Source of the DNA: an uncultured Verrucomicrobiae bacterium
GTDB taxonomy: Bacteria > Verrucomicrobiota > Verrucomicrobiia > Palsa-1439
DNA length: 12,539 nucleotides
Direction of reading: 5' to 3'
NCBI GenBank assembly: GCA_937927265.1
Contig: CALBCO010000047.1
Coordinates: forward strand, 1-12,539
Shown here: positions 12,067 to 12,539 of the stretch, in pieces
How positions within the stretch are numbered: the stretch's first letter is position 1
How the letters are laid out: the number at the start of each line of letters is the position of its first letter
The notes under the pieces: model-generated
Database searches by the model: none
Told to the model about the DNA's origin: nothing
Seen by the model: the letters and a program-made list of their open reading frames with translations, nothing else
Position numbers and translations under genes: made by a program

Positions 12067-12539
12067 GTTTGGCGTAGAGGGTGGTACGGCTGATTTCGAG
12101 TGTTGCGGCGGTGCGTTTGATGTTGCCGTCGTGCTGGCGGAGGGCGTTGATGAGAATCTGGCGTTCGGGTTCGCCCAGTTGATCGGCCAGAGAGTTGGCG
12201 GCGCTGGCCTCGGTGTTTTCCGCGATGCGTTGAGGCAGGTCGCAGACATCGAGGACGCTCGACTTGGCGAGGACGACGGCCTGCAAGATCACATTTTCGA
12301 GTTCGCGGACGTTGCCGGGCCAGCGGTAGTTGGTTAAGGCGCGGATCGCAGCTTCGGTGAAGCCGCGGACATCTTTGTGATTCTGCCGCGCAAACTTGTG
12401 GAGGAACTCGCTGGCTAACAAGCCAATGTCGTCGCCGCGTTCCCGCAGCGGCGGGACTTGAATCTGGACGACGTTCAGCCGGTGGAACAAGTCTTCACGG
12501 AACAGACCATCTGCCACGCATTGTTCGAGCGGACGGTTG
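12029..12539 (-). CDS. Sigma54-dependent transcriptional regulator, NtrC type, C-terminal part (partial)
   Basis: The gene enters from the right edge; the visible 170 codons are the end of a bacterial enhancer-binding protein that uses ATP to open sigma54 promoters. The frame starts NRPLEQCVADGLFREDLFHR and continues LNVVQIQVPPLRERGDDI, the usual AAA+ segment around the arginine finger. FLHKFARQNHK and a sensor II motif WPGNVRELENVI follow. The C-terminus is a Fis-type helix-turn-helix: ILINALRQHDGNIKRTAATL then EISRTTLYAKLRKYQID. The Walker A and B motifs, GAFTGA loop and any receiver or sensor domain lie outside the window, so the signal and any histidine kinase partner are unknown. Its TGA stop (12031-12029) lies inside the end of the convergent membrane gene. 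No sigma54 promoter (GG-N10-GC type) was convincingly seen in the window. Confidence 0.95.
   Translation of the reverse strand, partial: NRPLEQCVADGLFREDLFHRLNVVQIQVPPLRERGDDIGLLASEFLHKFARQNHKDVRGFTEAAIRALTNYRWPGNVRELENVILQAVVLAKSSVLDVCDLPQRIAENTEASAANSLADQLGEPERQILINALRQHDGNIKRTAATLEISRTTLYAKLRKYQIDPDAVR

Overview
The window looks like chromosomal DNA from a GC-rich environmental bacterium. Verrucomicrobiota (or a neighbour in the Planctomycetes/Verrucomicrobia group) is my best guess. This is an inference from the direct glutaminyl-tRNA synthetase, the GH116 glycosidase, runs of membrane proteins with a D-x-D-x3-H loop, and scattered GGTAGGG palindromes. It was not tested by any search. No rRNA, tRNA or CRISPR array was seen.

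Left region (1-2581): the 3' end of an IS5-type transposase gene (1-134, + strand) abuts a broken restriction-endonuclease-like gene on the minus strand (about 139-303). That gene starts 5 nt after the glnS stop. glnS (309-2126, minus) is intact but carries two unusual insertions, one made of heptamer repeats and one made of a palindromic element. An inverted pair of the same palindrome fills the gap between glnS and an upstream 104-aa lysine/aspartate-rich hypothetical gene (2207-2521, minus). These genes probably formed one leftward unit: hypothetical gene, glnS, nuclease-like gene.

Insertion sequence (about 2732-5010): a two-gene mobile element on the minus strand. A DUF4338 (DruA-like) protein is followed by a DDE transposase. 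The two genes overlap by ATGA and a perfect Shine-Dalgarno precedes the second. It sits in what was probably the divergent spacer between the leftward glnS unit and the rightward genes.

Right region (5135-12066, + strand): a GH116 glycosidase with both catalytic residues is followed after 53 nt by three consecutive, distantly paralogous multi-pass membrane proteins of about 440-490 aa. They look like GT-C glycosyltransferase-type proteins and are joined by ATGA overlaps. The first is interrupted by a single-base frameshift near 8527-8537. A sigma54-dependent (NtrC-type) regulator then enters convergently from the right edge (12029-12539, minus). Its 3' end overlaps the last membrane gene by 38 bp.

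The most interesting points are the paralogous membrane-protein triplet and its frameshift, the palindromic repeat that has entered the glnS reading frame, the DruA-like gene used as an IS partner, and the nuclease-like gene destroyed next to an IS5 end.
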